From Actinomycetota bacterium (GTDB lineage Bacteria; Actinomycetota; Actinomycetes; Nanopelagicales; Nanopelagicaceae): a stretch of 35,406 nucleotides of DNA. Positions 15,771 through 25,523 of the stretch are shown in pieces (the first letter of the stretch is position 1; every line of letters begins with the position of its first letter). The notes beneath the pieces are model-generated. The model searched no databases, was not told the origin of the DNA, and saw only the letters and a list, made by a program, of their open reading frames with translations. The position numbers and the translations under genes were made by a program. The DNA is taken from assembly GCA_947372965.1 (NCBI GenBank), contig CANBVR010000012.1, positions 1-35,406 of the forward strand, in the 5' to 3' direction.

Positions 15771-16466
15771 GTGAGTAGAGCAGATCTAGGCAAAGAGCCA
15801 GAGGATGTATCTGCCATGTTCGATGGCGTTGCCCGCCGCTATGACATCTTGAATGACCTTTTAAGTCTGGGCCGAACAAAAGCTTGGCGCAAAGTTGCTA
15901 CCGCAACAATCTCACCAAAGCCAGGAATGAAGATTCTCGATATCGCTGCCGGAACGGGATCTTCAAGTCGACCACTTGCGGATGCAGGAGCAGATGTAAT
16001 CCCACTCGATTTTTCAAAGGGAATGTTGGATGCCGGACGCAAGCGTCATCCTGATCTAAAATTTACTCAAGGTGACGCACTAAATTTACCTTTCAAAGAT
16101 AACGAATTTGATGTAACAACAATTTCTTTTGGTCTGCGAAATACGGCAAATACACATTCAGCTTTGAAAGAAGCGCTGCGAGTTACCAAAGCTGGCGGTC
16201 GAATTGTTGTCGTTGAATTCTCCCAACCAACTAATTTTATTTTCCGCACCATCTATATGCGCTACTTGATGCGCGCCCTTCCGCCTATCGCTCGCAAGGT
16301 CTCATCAAACCCAGATGCCTATGTTTACCTCGCGGAATCGATCATGGCCTGGCCAAATCAGTCCGATCTTGCCGCCGAACTTCGTCGGGCGGGATTTGAG
16401 CGAGTTGGCTGGCAAAATCTGACATTTGGAATCGTTGCGATACACAGCGGCTATAAAAAGCCTTAG
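15771..16466 (+). CDS. menG: Demethylmenaquinone methyltransferase (MenG/UbiE)
   Basis: A 231-aa SAM-dependent methyltransferase performing the final C-methylation of demethylmenaquinone to menaquinone. The SAM-binding motif is ILDIAAGTGSSSRPL (around residue 53). UbiE/COQ5 signatures are MFDGVARRYDILNDLLSLG at the N-terminus and TTISFGLRN with LREALRV-like helix and GGRIVVVEFSQP further on. The GTG start gives the normal actinobacterial N-terminus MSRADLGKEPEDVSAMFDG. It has no SD and is preceded by a -10-like element six bases away, suggesting a leaderless mRNA. It stands between divergent bioY and the nuo operon, 57 bases upstream of nuoA. Confidence 0.95.
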   Translation: MSRADLGKEPEDVSAMFDGVARRYDILNDLLSLGRTKAWRKVATATISPKPGMKILDIAAGTGSSSRPLADAGADVIPLDFSKGMLDAGRKRHPDLKFTQGDALNLPFKDNEFDVTTISFGLRNTANTHSALKEALRVTKAGGRIVVVEFSQPTNFIFRTIYMRYLMRALPPIARKVSSNPDAYVYLAESIMAWPNQSDLAAELRRAGFERVGWQNLTFGIVAIHSGYKKP

Positions 16467-16509
16467 TGATAGCCACCACACACGCTTATACCCAGCACTG
16501 CTAACCCCT

Positions 16510-16523
16510 TAGACTTCACAACT
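16510..16523 (+). promoter_or_regulatory. Putative promoter -10 of the nuo operon
   Basis: TAGACT (16510-16515) fits TANNNT and ends eight bases before the nuoA GTG. No SD precedes nuoA, so a leaderless or nearly leaderless operon mRNA is plausible. An alternative -10-like TTATAC lies at 16486-16491. No good -35. It is the only sizeable gap (57 bases) before the 15-kb operon. Confidence 0.35.
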
Positions 16524-16883
16524 GTGAACCCATATGTACCGATTCTCGTCATAGGTGCGATTGGCTTCGGATTCGGTGCCTTCTCAGTTGCTATTGCAGC
16601 AATCACTGGTCCAAAGCGCTATAACCGCGCAAAGCTTGATGCTTACGAGTGCGGAATTGAACCTTCACCACAAGCAGCAGGTGGTGGAAGATTCCCAGTT
16701 AAATATTTCTTAACTGCAATGCTCTTTATTGTTTTCGATATTGAAATAGTTTTCTTATATCCATGGGCAGTAACTTTCGATCAACTTGGACTATTTGGTC
16801 TAGTTGAAATGATCATCTTTATCGCAACGGTATTCGTCGCATACGCCTACGTCTGGCGCCGCGGTGGATTGGAATGGGATTAA
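16524..16883 (+). CDS. nuoA: NADH-quinone oxidoreductase subunit A
   Basis: A 119-aa membrane subunit of complex I with three hydrophobic segments and the conserved loop [22 protein letters not shown] between the first two; this loop lies near the quinone channel. The middle helix reads [19 protein letters not shown], with the conserved acidic residues. The GTG start gives MNPYVPIL, the usual actinobacterial beginning. It opens the fourteen-gene nuo operon. There is no SD, and a TAGACT hexamer lies eight bases upstream. Confidence 0.95.
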   Translation: MNPYVPILVIGAIGFGFGAFSVAIAAITGPKRYNRAKLDAYECGIEPSPQAAGGGRFPVKYFLTAMLFIVFDIEIVFLYPWAVTFDQLGLFGLVEMIIFIATVFVAYAYVWRRGGLEWD

Positions 16884-16888
16884 TTCTT

Positions 16889-17443
16889 ATGGGTCTAGAA
16901 GAGAAATTACCAGCGGGGTTTGCGCTTACCTCTGTTGAAAAACTCGCGGGTTACATGCGTAAGAATTCACTTTGGCCAGCAACATTCGGTTTAGCATGTT
17001 GTGCAATTGAGATGATGGCATTTGGTGGTGGCAAGCATGACGCCGCCCGTTTTGGAATGGAAGTTTTCCGCGCTTCTCCTCGTCAAGCAGATTTAATGAT
17101 TGTTGCTGGTCGCGTATCAAACAAGATGGCCCCAGTTCTTCGCCAAATCTACGATCAAATGGCTGGACCAAAGTGGGTTCTAGCAATGGGTGCATGTGCC
17201 TCATCTGGTGGAATGTTTAACAATTATGCAATCGTGCAAGGCGTGGACCACGTAGTACCAGTTGATATTTATTTACCAGGCTGTCCACCTCGCCCAGAAA
17301 TGTTGATGGATGCAATTTTGAAGTTGCACGAACATATCGGAAGTGAAAAACTCGGCGTAAATCGTGAACAAGTTATCCGTGAAGTAGAGGCAGCTGCGCT
17401 CGCAGCTAAGCCCACGATTCAATTAAATGGCCTTCTTGCATGA
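16889..17443 (+). CDS. nuoB: NADH-quinone oxidoreductase subunit B (N2 cluster)
   Basis: A 184-aa peripheral-arm subunit that carries the terminal 4Fe-4S cluster N2, the electron donor to quinone. Cluster ligands are visible: adjacent C37-C38 in [11 protein letters not shown], the cysteine in [11 protein letters not shown], and that in [11 protein letters not shown] chose the ATG at 16889 ([11 protein letters not shown]) because actinobacterial NuoB starts this way; an in-frame ATG at 16874 would overlap nuoA by ten bases. It shares ATGA with nuoC. Confidence 0.95.
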   Translation: MGLEEKLPAGFALTSVEKLAGYMRKNSLWPATFGLACCAIEMMAFGGGKHDAARFGMEVFRASPRQADLMIVAGRVSNKMAPVLRQIYDQMAGPKWVLAMGACASSGGMFNNYAIVQGVDHVVPVDIYLPGCPPRPEMLMDAILKLHEHIGSEKLGVNREQVIREVEAAALAAKPTIQLNGLLA

Positions 17444-18084
17444 GCGATTTAACTAAAGATCACGGAATGTTTGGCGTCCACGGAAGTGGAGATACCTCCG
17501 GTTTCGGTGGCCTAGTTCGCGCTGCGGCCAGTACCGGTTCAACCGAACGTCCTTATGGAAGTTACTTTGATGAGGTTACCGATGAATTGGAACGCGCTTA
17601 CCCTGAATTTTCAAATGCAATCGAACGAGTCGTAGTCCATTGTGGCGAATTAACTCTGCACGTCAAAGCTTCAAAATTAGTTGAGACTGCTTACAAACTT
17701 CGTGATACGCAATCACTTCGATTTGAAATGTGTCTTGGTGTGAGCGGCGTTCATTACCCAGAAGATAAAGATCGTGAACTGCATGCGGTCTATCCACTTC
17801 TTTCATTGACTCACAATCGTCGCATCCGTTTGGAAGTTAGCGTTCCGGATTCAAATCCACACATCCCATCTCTCGTTGAAGTTTGGGCCGGTAACAATTG
17901 GCACGAACGTGAAACTTTTGACATGTTTGGAATTATTTTTGATGAGCATCCAGGATTAACAAGAATTTTGATGCCAGATGATTGGCCAGGACACCCACAA
18001 CGTAAGGATTACCCACTTGGTGGAATTCCTGTTGAGTACAAGGGTGCAACTGTTCCAGCTCCATCAGAACGTAGGTCCTACTAG
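17440..18084 (+). CDS. nuoC: NADH-quinone oxidoreductase subunit C
   Basis: A 214-aa peripheral-arm subunit (30-kDa type) that packs against NuoD. The family signature is near the C-terminus: [18 protein letters not shown], followed by [20 protein letters not shown]. It is a separate gene here, not fused to nuoD as in enterobacteria. The N-terminal 35 residues (glycine/serine-rich, [17 protein letters not shown]) are poorly conserved, as usual in actinobacteria. The start overlaps nuoB by four bases and the stop shares one base with the nuoD GTG. Confidence 0.94.
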   Translation: MSDLTKDHGMFGVHGSGDTSGFGGLVRAAASTGSTERPYGSYFDEVTDELERAYPEFSNAIERVVVHCGELTLHVKASKLVETAYKLRDTQSLRFEMCLGVSGVHYPEDKDRELHAVYPLLSLTHNRRIRLEVSVPDSNPHIPSLVEVWAGNNWHERETFDMFGIIFDEHPGLTRILMPDDWPGHPQRKDYPLGGIPVEYKGATVPAPSERRSY

Positions 18085-19424
18085 TGACTATTAATCAAGA
18101 TGCATACGCACCTTCACAAGAGACAACAGAAGGACGCGTTTATTCTGTAACTGGTGGCGATTGGGATTCACTCGTAACTGAAATTGGTCAGGCCAAAGAA
18201 GAGCGCGTAGTTGTAAACATGGGCCCACAACACCCATCAACTCACGGCGTACTTCGCTTGGTTCTAGAACTTGAAGGCGAAACAATTACCGAGGCTCGCG
18301 CTGGAATTGGTTATCTTCATACTGGTATTGAAAAGAACACCGAATACCGTTCTTGGACCCAGGGCGTAACGTTTATTACTCGCATGGATTACTTGGCACC
18401 AATTTTTAATGAAACTGCTTACTGCTTATCACTCGAGAAACTTCTTGGAATAACAAACGATGTTCCAGAACGTGCAAGTGAAATTCGCGTATTAATGATG
18501 GAGCTAAACCGTATCTCTTCTCATATGGTTGCTCTTGGCACTGGAGCTCTTGAATTAGGCGCACTTTCCCCAATGATCTTTGCTTTCCGTGAACGCGAAC
18601 TGGTTCTTGATTTATTCGAATATATCTCTGGCCTTCGCATGAATATGGCTTATGTCCGCCCGGGTGGTGTTGCACAAGATCTTCCAAAGGGTGCGACAAC
18701 TCGCATTCGTGAGACCGTTACTCAATTGCGCAAAAACTTTAAAGATAATGAGAAGTTATTGGTTGGAAATACCATCTGGATGAAGCGGACCCAGAACATC
18801 GGGTATTTAGATCTTGCTGGCTGCACGACTCTTGGAATTACTGGCCCAGTTCTTCGCTCAACCGGTCTGCCATGGGATCTGCGAAAGACCCAGCCATATT
18901 GTGGCTATGAGAATTACGAATTTGATGTGATCACGACAGATACCTGTGATGTTTATGGTCGCTTCTTGATTCGTATGCAAGAACTCGAGCAATCACTTCG
19001 AATCATTGAACAAGCTTGTGACAAGTTAGATAAGTCTGAAGGTCAGCCAGTTATGGTTGCCGATAAGAAGATTGCATGGCCGGCACAACTTTCAGTCGGT
19101 AAAGATGGAATGGGTAACTCACTAGATCACATCCGTGAAATTATGGGTGAATCTATGGAGTCTTTGATCCACCACTTCAAGATTGTTACTGAAGGTTTCC
19201 GAGTTCCTGCTGGTCAGTCATATGCCGCAGTTGAATCACCACGTGGTGAGACTGGGGTACATCTTGTCTCTGATGGCGGTACTCGCCCTTATCGAGTTCA
19301 CTTCCGCGAACCATCTTTTAATAATCTACAAGCAACATCTGCAATGGCTGAAGGCGGAATGATCGCTGACGTTATTGGAGCTGTTGCCTCAATCGATCCG
19401 GTTATGGGTGGTGTTGATCGCTAA
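18084..19424 (+). CDS. nuoD: NADH-quinone oxidoreductase subunit D
   Basis: A 446-aa peripheral-arm subunit (49-kDa type, related to NiFe hydrogenase large subunits) that forms the quinone-binding cavity with NuoB. The conserved [23 protein letters not shown] segment contains the quinone-site histidines, and YLHTGIEKN and the C-terminal [24 protein letters not shown] are typical. The N-terminal 40 residues form a variable extension. GTG start, sharing one base with the nuoC stop codon; TAATG overlap with nuoE. Confidence 0.96.
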   Translation: MTINQDAYAPSQETTEGRVYSVTGGDWDSLVTEIGQAKEERVVVNMGPQHPSTHGVLRLVLELEGETITEARAGIGYLHTGIEKNTEYRSWTQGVTFITRMDYLAPIFNETAYCLSLEKLLGITNDVPERASEIRVLMMELNRISSHMVALGTGALELGALSPMIFAFRERELVLDLFEYISGLRMNMAYVRPGGVAQDLPKGATTRIRETVTQLRKNFKDNEKLLVGNTIWMKRTQNIGYLDLAGCTTLGITGPVLRSTGLPWDLRKTQPYCGYENYEFDVITTDTCDVYGRFLIRMQELEQSLRIIEQACDKLDKSEGQPVMVADKKIAWPAQLSVGKDGMGNSLDHIREIMGESMESLIHHFKIVTEGFRVPAGQSYAAVESPRGETGVHLVSDGGTRPYRVHFREPSFNNLQATSAMAEGGMIADVIGAVASIDPVMGGVDR

Positions 19425-20068
19425 TGTCAGATAAAGATTTCATTTCGTTCTCACAAGAACAAATTGCGACAATGGATAAAATCATTGCGCGCTATCCACG
19501 TTCTCGCTCAGCGATTATGCCCCTACTTCATTATGTTCAATCACTCGATGGATATGTAACACCTCGTGGCATTGAAAAGATTGCAGAAAAGCTTGAATTG
19601 GCAACTGCCGAGGTAACTGCAGTTTCCACCTTCTATACCCAATACCTAACCAAGCCAGCCGGGGATTATCACGTTGGTGTTTGTGTTAATACTTTGTGTG
19701 CAGTTATGGGCGGAGATGCAATTTATGAATCTGTATCCGAGCACCTTGGAATTGGAAATCATGAAGTAACTAAGGATGGAAAAGTTTCCTTAGAACGCAT
19801 TGAGTGCAACGCGGCTTGCGATTATGCGCCAGTTGTAATGGTTAATTGGGAGTTCTACGACAACCAGACACCTCGCTCCGTAAATGATTTAGTTGATGCC
19901 GCTCGTGCTGGAAATCCACCAGCGCCAACTCGTGGGCCTAATAAATTGCGAACGTGGCGGGAAAATTCTGCCGTGCTTGCAGGATTAAATGACGGTTTGG
20001 CTAATGAAGGTATCTCTGCAGGTGAGGCTTCACTTCGCGGCTTAAAGATTGCGAAGGATAAGAAGTAA
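19424..20068 (+). CDS. nuoE: NADH-quinone oxidoreductase subunit E (2Fe-2S)
   Basis: A 214-aa subunit of the NADH dehydrogenase module, of the thioredoxin-like 24-kDa type. The four 2Fe-2S cluster (N1a) ligands are C87 and C92 (CVNTLC) and C128 and C132 (CNAAC). The N-terminal helical region contains YPRSRSAIMPLLHYVQSLDGYV, typical of the family. A C-terminal tail of about 50 residues follows the fold, as is common in actinobacteria. It begins and ends with TAATG stop-start overlaps. Confidence 0.95.
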   Translation: MSDKDFISFSQEQIATMDKIIARYPRSRSAIMPLLHYVQSLDGYVTPRGIEKIAEKLELATAEVTAVSTFYTQYLTKPAGDYHVGVCVNTLCAVMGGDAIYESVSEHLGIGNHEVTKDGKVSLERIECNAACDYAPVVMVNWEFYDNQTPRSVNDLVDAARAGNPPAPTRGPNKLRTWRENSAVLAGLNDGLANEGISAGEASLRGLKIAKDKK

Positions 20069-21369
20069 TGACAAAACTTTCACCAGTACTTTCCGCTAAT
20101 TGGGATGAGAAAGATTCATTCACAATCGAAGGTTACAAACGCCATGGCGGTTACAAAGCCGCAGCAACAGCACTTGGTATGGAACCTGATGCGGTAATTC
20201 AAATGATTAAAGATTCTGGCCTTCGTGGTCGCGGTGGCGCCGGCTTCCCAACTGGAAGTAAGTGGGGATTTATCCCACAAGGCGATAACAAGGATCACTA
20301 CTTAGTTGTAAATGCTGATGAATCAGAACCAGGTACTTGTAAAGATATGCCACTTCTATTGGCTAACCCGCACGTCCTTGTTGAGGGAATCATCATCGCT
20401 TCATATGCGATTCGCGCAAACCATGCCTTTATTTATCTTCGTGGCGAAGTAGTACATGTTTATCGCCGACTACTTCAAGCAATCGAAGATGCATACGCCG
20501 CAGGTCATCTTGGAAAAAATATTGGTGGCAAAGGTTTCGATCTCGAATTGACTCTTCATGCTGGCGCTGGCGCTTACATTTGTGGTGAAGAAACTGCACT
20601 TCTAGATTCACTTGAAGGATTTCGTGGGCAACCTCGTCTGCGCCCACCATTCCCAGCAATCGCTGGTTTGTATGCAAAGCCAACTGTTGTTAATAACGTT
20701 GAATCAATTGCATCAGTTCCAGCAATTATTAATAATGGACTCGAATGGTTCCAAGCAATGGGCACCGAGAAGAGCAAGGGCTTCACCCTTTACTCACTTT
20801 CTGGCCATGTAGAAAACCCAGGACAATTTGAGGCACCGCTAGGAATTACACTTCGCGAGATCCTTGAACTTTCTGGTGGTATTCGTAAGGGACACCAACT
20901 TAAGTTCTGGACACCAGGTGGGTCTTCTACTCCAATTTTTACCGCCGAACATTTAGATGTACCGCTTGATTATGAAGGTGTATCTGCAGCTGGATCTATG
21001 CTCGGAACAAAAGCACTTCAAATCTTTGATGAAACAACTTGCGTAGTTCGCGCAGCCCTCCGCTGGTCTGAGTTCTACAAGCACGAATCATGTGGAAAGT
21101 GCACTCCATGCCGCGAAGGAACTTGGTGGTTGGTGCAAATGCTTCATGATCTTGAAGCGGGTAAAGGCACTGAAGCAGATCTTGAAAAACTTCTTGACCT
21201 TTGCGACAACATTGCCGGACGTTCATTTTGTGCACTTGCAGATGGTGCGGTTGCTCCAATTATCTCTTCACTTAAGTATTTCCGCGATGAATATTTAGAA
21301 CATCAACGCAATGGTGGCTGCCCATTTGACCCAGTTGCCTCAACTAATTTTGCGGCGGTGAATTCCTAA
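20068..21369 (+). CDS. nuoF: NADH-quinone oxidoreductase subunit F (NADH/FMN binding)
   Basis: A 433-aa flavoprotein that oxidises NADH through FMN and a 4Fe-4S cluster (N3). The NADH/FMN glycine-rich segment is LRGRGGAGFPTGSKW (from about residue 52), then VVNADESEPGTCKD and AGAYICGEETALLDSLEG. The cluster ligands are in ESCGKCTPCREGT plus the later cysteine of GRSFCALADGA. Full-length and intact. An AAGGA SD lies shortly before the start; TAATG overlaps both neighbours. Confidence 0.97.
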   Translation: MTKLSPVLSANWDEKDSFTIEGYKRHGGYKAAATALGMEPDAVIQMIKDSGLRGRGGAGFPTGSKWGFIPQGDNKDHYLVVNADESEPGTCKDMPLLLANPHVLVEGIIIASYAIRANHAFIYLRGEVVHVYRRLLQAIEDAYAAGHLGKNIGGKGFDLELTLHAGAGAYICGEETALLDSLEGFRGQPRLRPPFPAIAGLYAKPTVVNNVESIASVPAIINNGLEWFQAMGTEKSKGFTLYSLSGHVENPGQFEAPLGITLREILELSGGIRKGHQLKFWTPGGSSTPIFTAEHLDVPLDYEGVSAAGSMLGTKALQIFDETTCVVRAALRWSEFYKHESCGKCTPCREGTWWLVQMLHDLEAGKGTEADLEKLLDLCDNIAGRSFCALADGAVAPIISSLKYFRDEYLEHQRNGGCPFDPVASTNFAAVNS

Positions 21370-23708
21370 TGACACCAGAGCAATTAACAGAAGTTGAAAT
21401 GATTACCGTTGTAATCGATGGCTTTGAAGTAACAGTTCCAAAGGGAACCTTGGTTATCCGCGCCGCCGAGAAGTTGGGAATTCAAATCCCACGTTTCTGC
21501 GATCACCCACTTCTTTCGCCCGCTGGTGCATGCCGTCAATGTTTGGTCGATATTGAAATTAATGGCCGTGCATTTCCAAAGCCACAAGCATCTTGCACTA
21601 TCCCAGTTGAAAACAACATGATCGTGAAGACGCAATTAACTTCACCGGTTGCCGATAAGGCACAAAAGGGAATAATGGAGTTGTTGTTAATCAACCACCC
21701 ACTTGATTGCCCAGTTTGCGATAAAGGTGGCGAATGTCCACTTCAAAACCAAGCGATGAGCAATGGTCGACCAGAATCTCGCTACGAAGGCGTTAAGCGC
21801 ACTTTTGATAAGCCAATTTCGATTTCATCACAAGTTCTTCTAGATAGAGAGCGTTGCGTTCTTTGCGCTCGTTGCACTCGTTTCTCAGATGAGATTGCGG
21901 GAGATCCATTTATTACCTTGAATGAACGTGGCGCCCTTCAACAAGTAGGCATTTACGAGAGCGATCCGTTTGAATCCTATTACTCCGGAAATACTGTTCA
22001 AATTTGTCCAGTCGGTGCACTCACTGGCGCCTCATATCGTTTCCGCGCTCGTCCATTCGATTTAGTTTCTGTTGATTCTGCTTGCGAGCACTGCGCATCT
22101 GGTTGCGCGATGCGCACCGATATTCGTCGCGGCAAGACTCTTCGCCGTTTGGCTGGAGAAGATGCATCAGTAAATGAAGAGTGGAATTGCGATAAAGGTC
22201 GTTGGGCTTTTAAATATTTGTCTTCTCGTGAGCGGGTTGCAACTCCAATGATTCGTGGCGCTGATGGCGAATTACATGAAGCATCTTGGCCAGAAGCAAT
22301 AGCCGCAGCTGCCGCAGGACTTAAAGGAAAACGTGCAGGAGTTCTAGTTGGTGGCCGCGCAACTCTTGAAGATGCCTATGGCTACTCAAAGTTTGCTCGC
22401 GTTGCACTAGGTACAAACGATATTGATTTCCGCTCTCGTCCACATTCTGCTGAGGAGACATCTTTTCTTGCATCAGTAGCAGTCAACGCAACTACTACTT
22501 ACAAAGATATTGATAAGGCAGATCAAGTTGTATTACTTGGATTCGAACCAGAAGATGAATCTCCAATTGTTTTTCTTCGAATCTTCAAGCAGGTAAAAAA
22601 GCGTGGCCTAGTAGTTACAAGCGATGCGCCATTTGCTAGCCGTGGTTCTACAAAGCTAAAAGCAAAGTTGATAACTTCGATTTCAGATGTAACTGGTTTA
22701 ACCGAGAAGAGCGTTGTAATAGTAGGAGAGCGTTTATCGGAAACCGCGGGTGCGCTATCTGCGGCAGTAGAACTTGTTAATAAAAGTGGGGCCAAGCTTG
22801 CTTGGATTCCACGTCGCGCCGGCGAACGTGGCGCCCTTGAAGCGGGAGCAATTGCAAATCTGCTTCCAGGTGGTCGCCCAATTTCAGAAACATCTGCTCG
22901 CGTAGATATTCAAACTGCTTGGTCGGTACCGGCACTTCCAATTACGCCAGGTCGCACAACAAATGAAATTTTGGAAGCACTCAATCTTGTCAGCGATGAT
23001 GTAAGCGCACTAGATGCAGTAGTTATCGGTGGCCTTGATCCGGCTGATATCTCGAGCCAAGCTCTTTCTCAATTGCTAAATTCTTTCGTCGTATCACTAG
23101 AAATTTCCCACAGCTCAGTAACTGCCATTGCAGATGTAGTTCTGCCAGTTGCCGCTGTTGTCGAGAAGAGTGGAACCTTCCTTGATTGGGAAGGGCGCTC
23201 TCGCGCCTTCGATAAGGGAATTACTGATGCACTTACGCGAAGCGATGTAAGAATTCTTTCGATGATTGCCGATGAATTAGGCGCACCAATCGAACTCCCA
23301 ACAGTTTCAGCAACTCGTCGTGAGATTGCAGCAGTTGGTAAGTGGGATGGTGCAAAAGCTGAATTTACAAAGATTACTCTTACATCTAAGAGCCCAACTG
23401 GGGATAAGTTAAATCTTTCTTCATGGCGCCAACTTCTAGATCTCGGTTCACTTCAACTCGGGGAAGCTAATTTGGCGGGAACTTCTCGCAAAGCAGCGGC
23501 CCACATCTCATCAAGCCGAGCAGAAAAGCTAGGCGTTACTTATGGTCAAGAAGTTCGAATCTCATCAGAGCTTGGTTCAATCAAACTTCCAGTTGTTATT
23601 TCTCAAATGTCAGATGACACAATCTGGGTGCCACGAAATTCGCAAGGCTCGCAGGTAATTGCCAGCCTTGGATTTGTAAGCGGCCAAGTTACGGTGGTAA
23701 AGGCATGA
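21369..23708 (+). CDS. nuoG: NADH-quinone oxidoreductase subunit G
   Basis: A 779-aa iron-sulfur subunit. The N-terminal ferredoxin-like domain carries a 2Fe-2S cluster (cysteines in RFCDHPLLSPAGACRQC and SCTIP). It is followed by HPLDCPVCDKGGECPLQ with a histidine-plus-cysteines 4Fe-4S site, then CVLCARCTRFSDE and EHCASGCAMRTD. The remainder is a degenerate molybdopterin-oxidoreductase domain with a short C-terminal beta domain. The N-terminal ten residues before MITVVIDGFEV may not be translated; an internal ATG there is an alternative start. Length is normal for actinobacterial NuoG. ATGA overlap with nuoH. Confidence 0.95.
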   Translation: MTPEQLTEVEMITVVIDGFEVTVPKGTLVIRAAEKLGIQIPRFCDHPLLSPAGACRQCLVDIEINGRAFPKPQASCTIPVENNMIVKTQLTSPVADKAQKGIMELLLINHPLDCPVCDKGGECPLQNQAMSNGRPESRYEGVKRTFDKPISISSQVLLDRERCVLCARCTRFSDEIAGDPFITLNERGALQQVGIYESDPFESYYSGNTVQICPVGALTGASYRFRARPFDLVSVDSACEHCASGCAMRTDIRRGKTLRRLAGEDASVNEEWNCDKGRWAFKYLSSRERVATPMIRGADGELHEASWPEAIAAAAAGLKGKRAGVLVGGRATLEDAYGYSKFARVALGTNDIDFRSRPHSAEETSFLASVAVNATTTYKDIDKADQVVLLGFEPEDESPIVFLRIFKQVKKRGLVVTSDAPFASRGSTKLKAKLITSISDVTGLTEKSVVIVGERLSETAGALSAAVELVNKSGAKLAWIPRRAGERGALEAGAIANLLPGGRPISETSARVDIQTAWSVPALPITPGRTTNEILEALNLVSDDVSALDAVVIGGLDPADISSQALSQLLNSFVVSLEISHSSVTAIADVVLPVAAVVEKSGTFLDWEGRSRAFDKGITDALTRSDVRILSMIADELGAPIELPTVSATRREIAAVGKWDGAKAEFTKITLTSKSPTGDKLNLSSWRQLLDLGSLQLGEANLAGTSRKAAAHISSSRAEKLGVTYGQEVRISSELGSIKLPVVISQMSDDTIWVPRNSQGSQVIASLGFVSGQVTVVKA

Positions 23709-24928
23709 GTACTTTAGAACTTCTCGGAAAAGATCCTGGCTGGTTGACGGCAGTCAAAGGCTTACTTGTTTTCGTAATCTGTGTGCTCGCAACACTGATT
23801 TCCATTGTTATGGAGCGAAAGATTGTTTCTTGGATGCAGATGCGCATTGGTCCAAACCGTACGGGGCCATTTGGCTCAATCCAATCACTTGCTGATGGCG
23901 TTAAGTTGGCTCTGAAAGAAGACATAATTCCAACGGCGGCGGATCGAATTGTTTTCGTTATTGCGCCTGTTATAAGTGTTACTGCCTGTTTTATGTCTTT
24001 CGCAGTAATCCCAATGACTGGAGTGGTAAACCTCTTCGGACATAAGACTTTGCTCCAACTAACTGATCTACCAGTTGGAGTTCTTTATATCTTGGCCGTA
24101 GCTTCCTTTGGAGTTTATGGAATTGTTCTAGCTGGGTGGTCTTCTGGATCTACTTATCCTTTACTTGGTGGACTTCGCTCTAGCGCGCAAGTTATTTCAT
24201 ATGAAGTGGCGATGGGTCTTTCTTTAGTTGCCGTCTTTATCTATTCCGGATCTATGTCAACAAATGCAATTATTGCCGCACAACATAATTGGTGGTTTGG
24301 GGTAACGCTCTTCCCATCATTCGTTATTTATGCAATCTCTATGGTTGGCGAGACCAATCGCGCCCCATTCGACTTGGCTGAGGCCGAAGGTGAATTAGTT
24401 GGCGGCTTCCATACCGAGTATTCATCTCTAAAGTTTGCGCTCTTTTTCTTAGCTGAATATGTAAACATTATTGGCGTCTCTGCTCTCGCGACCACCTTAT
24501 TCCTTGGCGGCTACCACGCACTTCCAGGACTTGGTTTTACCGAAAACTGGCTTGGTGGTTGGTTCACGCTAATTTGGTTCTTTGCAAAGGTTTCGCTCTT
24601 CTTCTATATCTTCGTCTGGCTCCGTGGCACGTTGCCAAGAATGCGCTATGACCAATTTATGAAATTTGGTTGGAAAGTCTTGATCCCAGTAAGTCTGATC
24701 TGGATCATGATCGTCTCAACTCTTCGTTTGATGTCGCAAAATGGGGCCTCTCGAATAGTTGTTGGAAGTTTTGGTGTTGGCGTAGTTCTTGTAATCCTCA
24801 CTGCAATGCAATTCATGGAGAGCGCCAAGAAGAAGCGAATTGTTGAAGATTCTCTCGGTGAAGTAGCAACCCCATCATTCCCAGTTCCGGAATTACCAAC
24901 AAAGAGAGCGGAGCAACTAAATGGATAA
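23705..24928 (+). CDS. nuoH: NADH-quinone oxidoreductase subunit H
   Basis: A 407-aa membrane subunit that links the peripheral and membrane arms and borders the quinone entry channel. About eight to nine hydrophobic segments. Signatures: [19 protein letters not shown] with [15 protein letters not shown] in the first loop, and the conserved acidic loop [30 protein letters not shown]-terminal cytoplasmic tail of about 40 residues is an actinobacterial feature. Overlaps nuoG by four and nuoI by eight bases. Confidence 0.97.
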   Translation: MSTLELLGKDPGWLTAVKGLLVFVICVLATLISIVMERKIVSWMQMRIGPNRTGPFGSIQSLADGVKLALKEDIIPTAADRIVFVIAPVISVTACFMSFAVIPMTGVVNLFGHKTLLQLTDLPVGVLYILAVASFGVYGIVLAGWSSGSTYPLLGGLRSSAQVISYEVAMGLSLVAVFIYSGSMSTNAIIAAQHNWWFGVTLFPSFVIYAISMVGETNRAPFDLAEAEGELVGGFHTEYSSLKFALFFLAEYVNIIGVSALATTLFLGGYHALPGLGFTENWLGGWFTLIWFFAKVSLFFYIFVWLRGTLPRMRYDQFMKFGWKVLIPVSLIWIMIVSTLRLMSQNGASRIVVGSFGVGVVLVILTAMQFMESAKKKRIVEDSLGEVATPSFPVPELPTKRAEQLNG

Positions 24929-25523
24929 CCCATTAACACCTCGCTCGAACGATAAGGGCCTTGCCGCAGCAGCTAAGGCAAATGCCCCTATCGAAAATCA
25001 AGAGGCAGGTTCATTCTTTAAACAACTTCTTGGATTCTGGGTTACCTTCGTAACGCAATTTAAGAAGCCAAATACCGTTCAATACCCAGAAGGAAAAGTT
25101 CCAACAGAAGAACGCTTTCATGGCCGTCATCAACTTAACCGTTATGACGATGGTTTGGAAAAGTGCATTGGCTGTGAGTTATGTGCCTGGGCATGTCCAG
25201 CAGATGCCATCTTGGTTGAGGGCGCTAATAACACTGAAGAAGAACGATTCTCACCTGGCGAGCGTTATGGCAAGGTTTATCAAATTAATTATCTCCGCTG
25301 TATCTTCTGCGGACTTTGCATCGAAGCCTGCCCAACTCGCGCACTGACAATGACAAATGAATATGAATTAGCAGATTCTTCGCGCTCGAAGTTGATCTTC
25401 GAAAAGGAAGATCTATTGGCTCCACTTCGCGCAGGTATGTTGCAACCCCCTCATCCAATGCAGGATGGCAAGACACATACTGATTACTACCTCGGTAATA
25501 TAAAAGGAGGAAGTAATGCTTAA
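24921..25523 (+). CDS. nuoI: NADH-quinone oxidoreductase subunit I (two 4Fe-4S)
   Basis: A 200-aa ferredoxin-like subunit carrying clusters N6a and N6b that pass electrons to N2. Both four-cysteine motifs are complete: C82, C85, C88, C92 ([13 protein letters not shown]) and C127, C130, C133, C137 ([13 protein letters not shown]). The amphipathic N-terminal helix ([20 protein letters not shown]) anchors the subunit at the membrane. An N-terminal extension of roughly 25 polar residues precedes it. Overlaps nuoH and nuoJ by eight bases each. Confidence 0.96.
   Translation: MDNPLTPRSNDKGLAAAAKANAPIENQEAGSFFKQLLGFWVTFVTQFKKPNTVQYPEGKVPTEERFHGRHQLNRYDDGLEKCIGCELCAWACPADAILVEGANNTEEERFSPGERYGKVYQINYLRCIFCGLCIEACPTRALTMTNEYELADSSRSKLIFEKEDLLAPLRAGMLQPPHPMQDGKTHTDYYLGNIKGGSNA
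25502..25510 (+). promoter_or_regulatory. Strong Shine-Dalgarno of nuoJ
   Basis: AAAAGGAGG, five bases before the nuoJ ATG and inside the end of nuoI. Together with GGAGGAGG before nuoK (26286-26293) it is among the strongest SDs in the operon, in contrast to the SD-less nuoA. Confidence 0.65.

Noticed and set aside
16874-16888. Earlier ATG for nuoB
   Set aside because: It adds five residues not usual for actinobacterial NuoB and overlaps nuoA. The evidence is modest.
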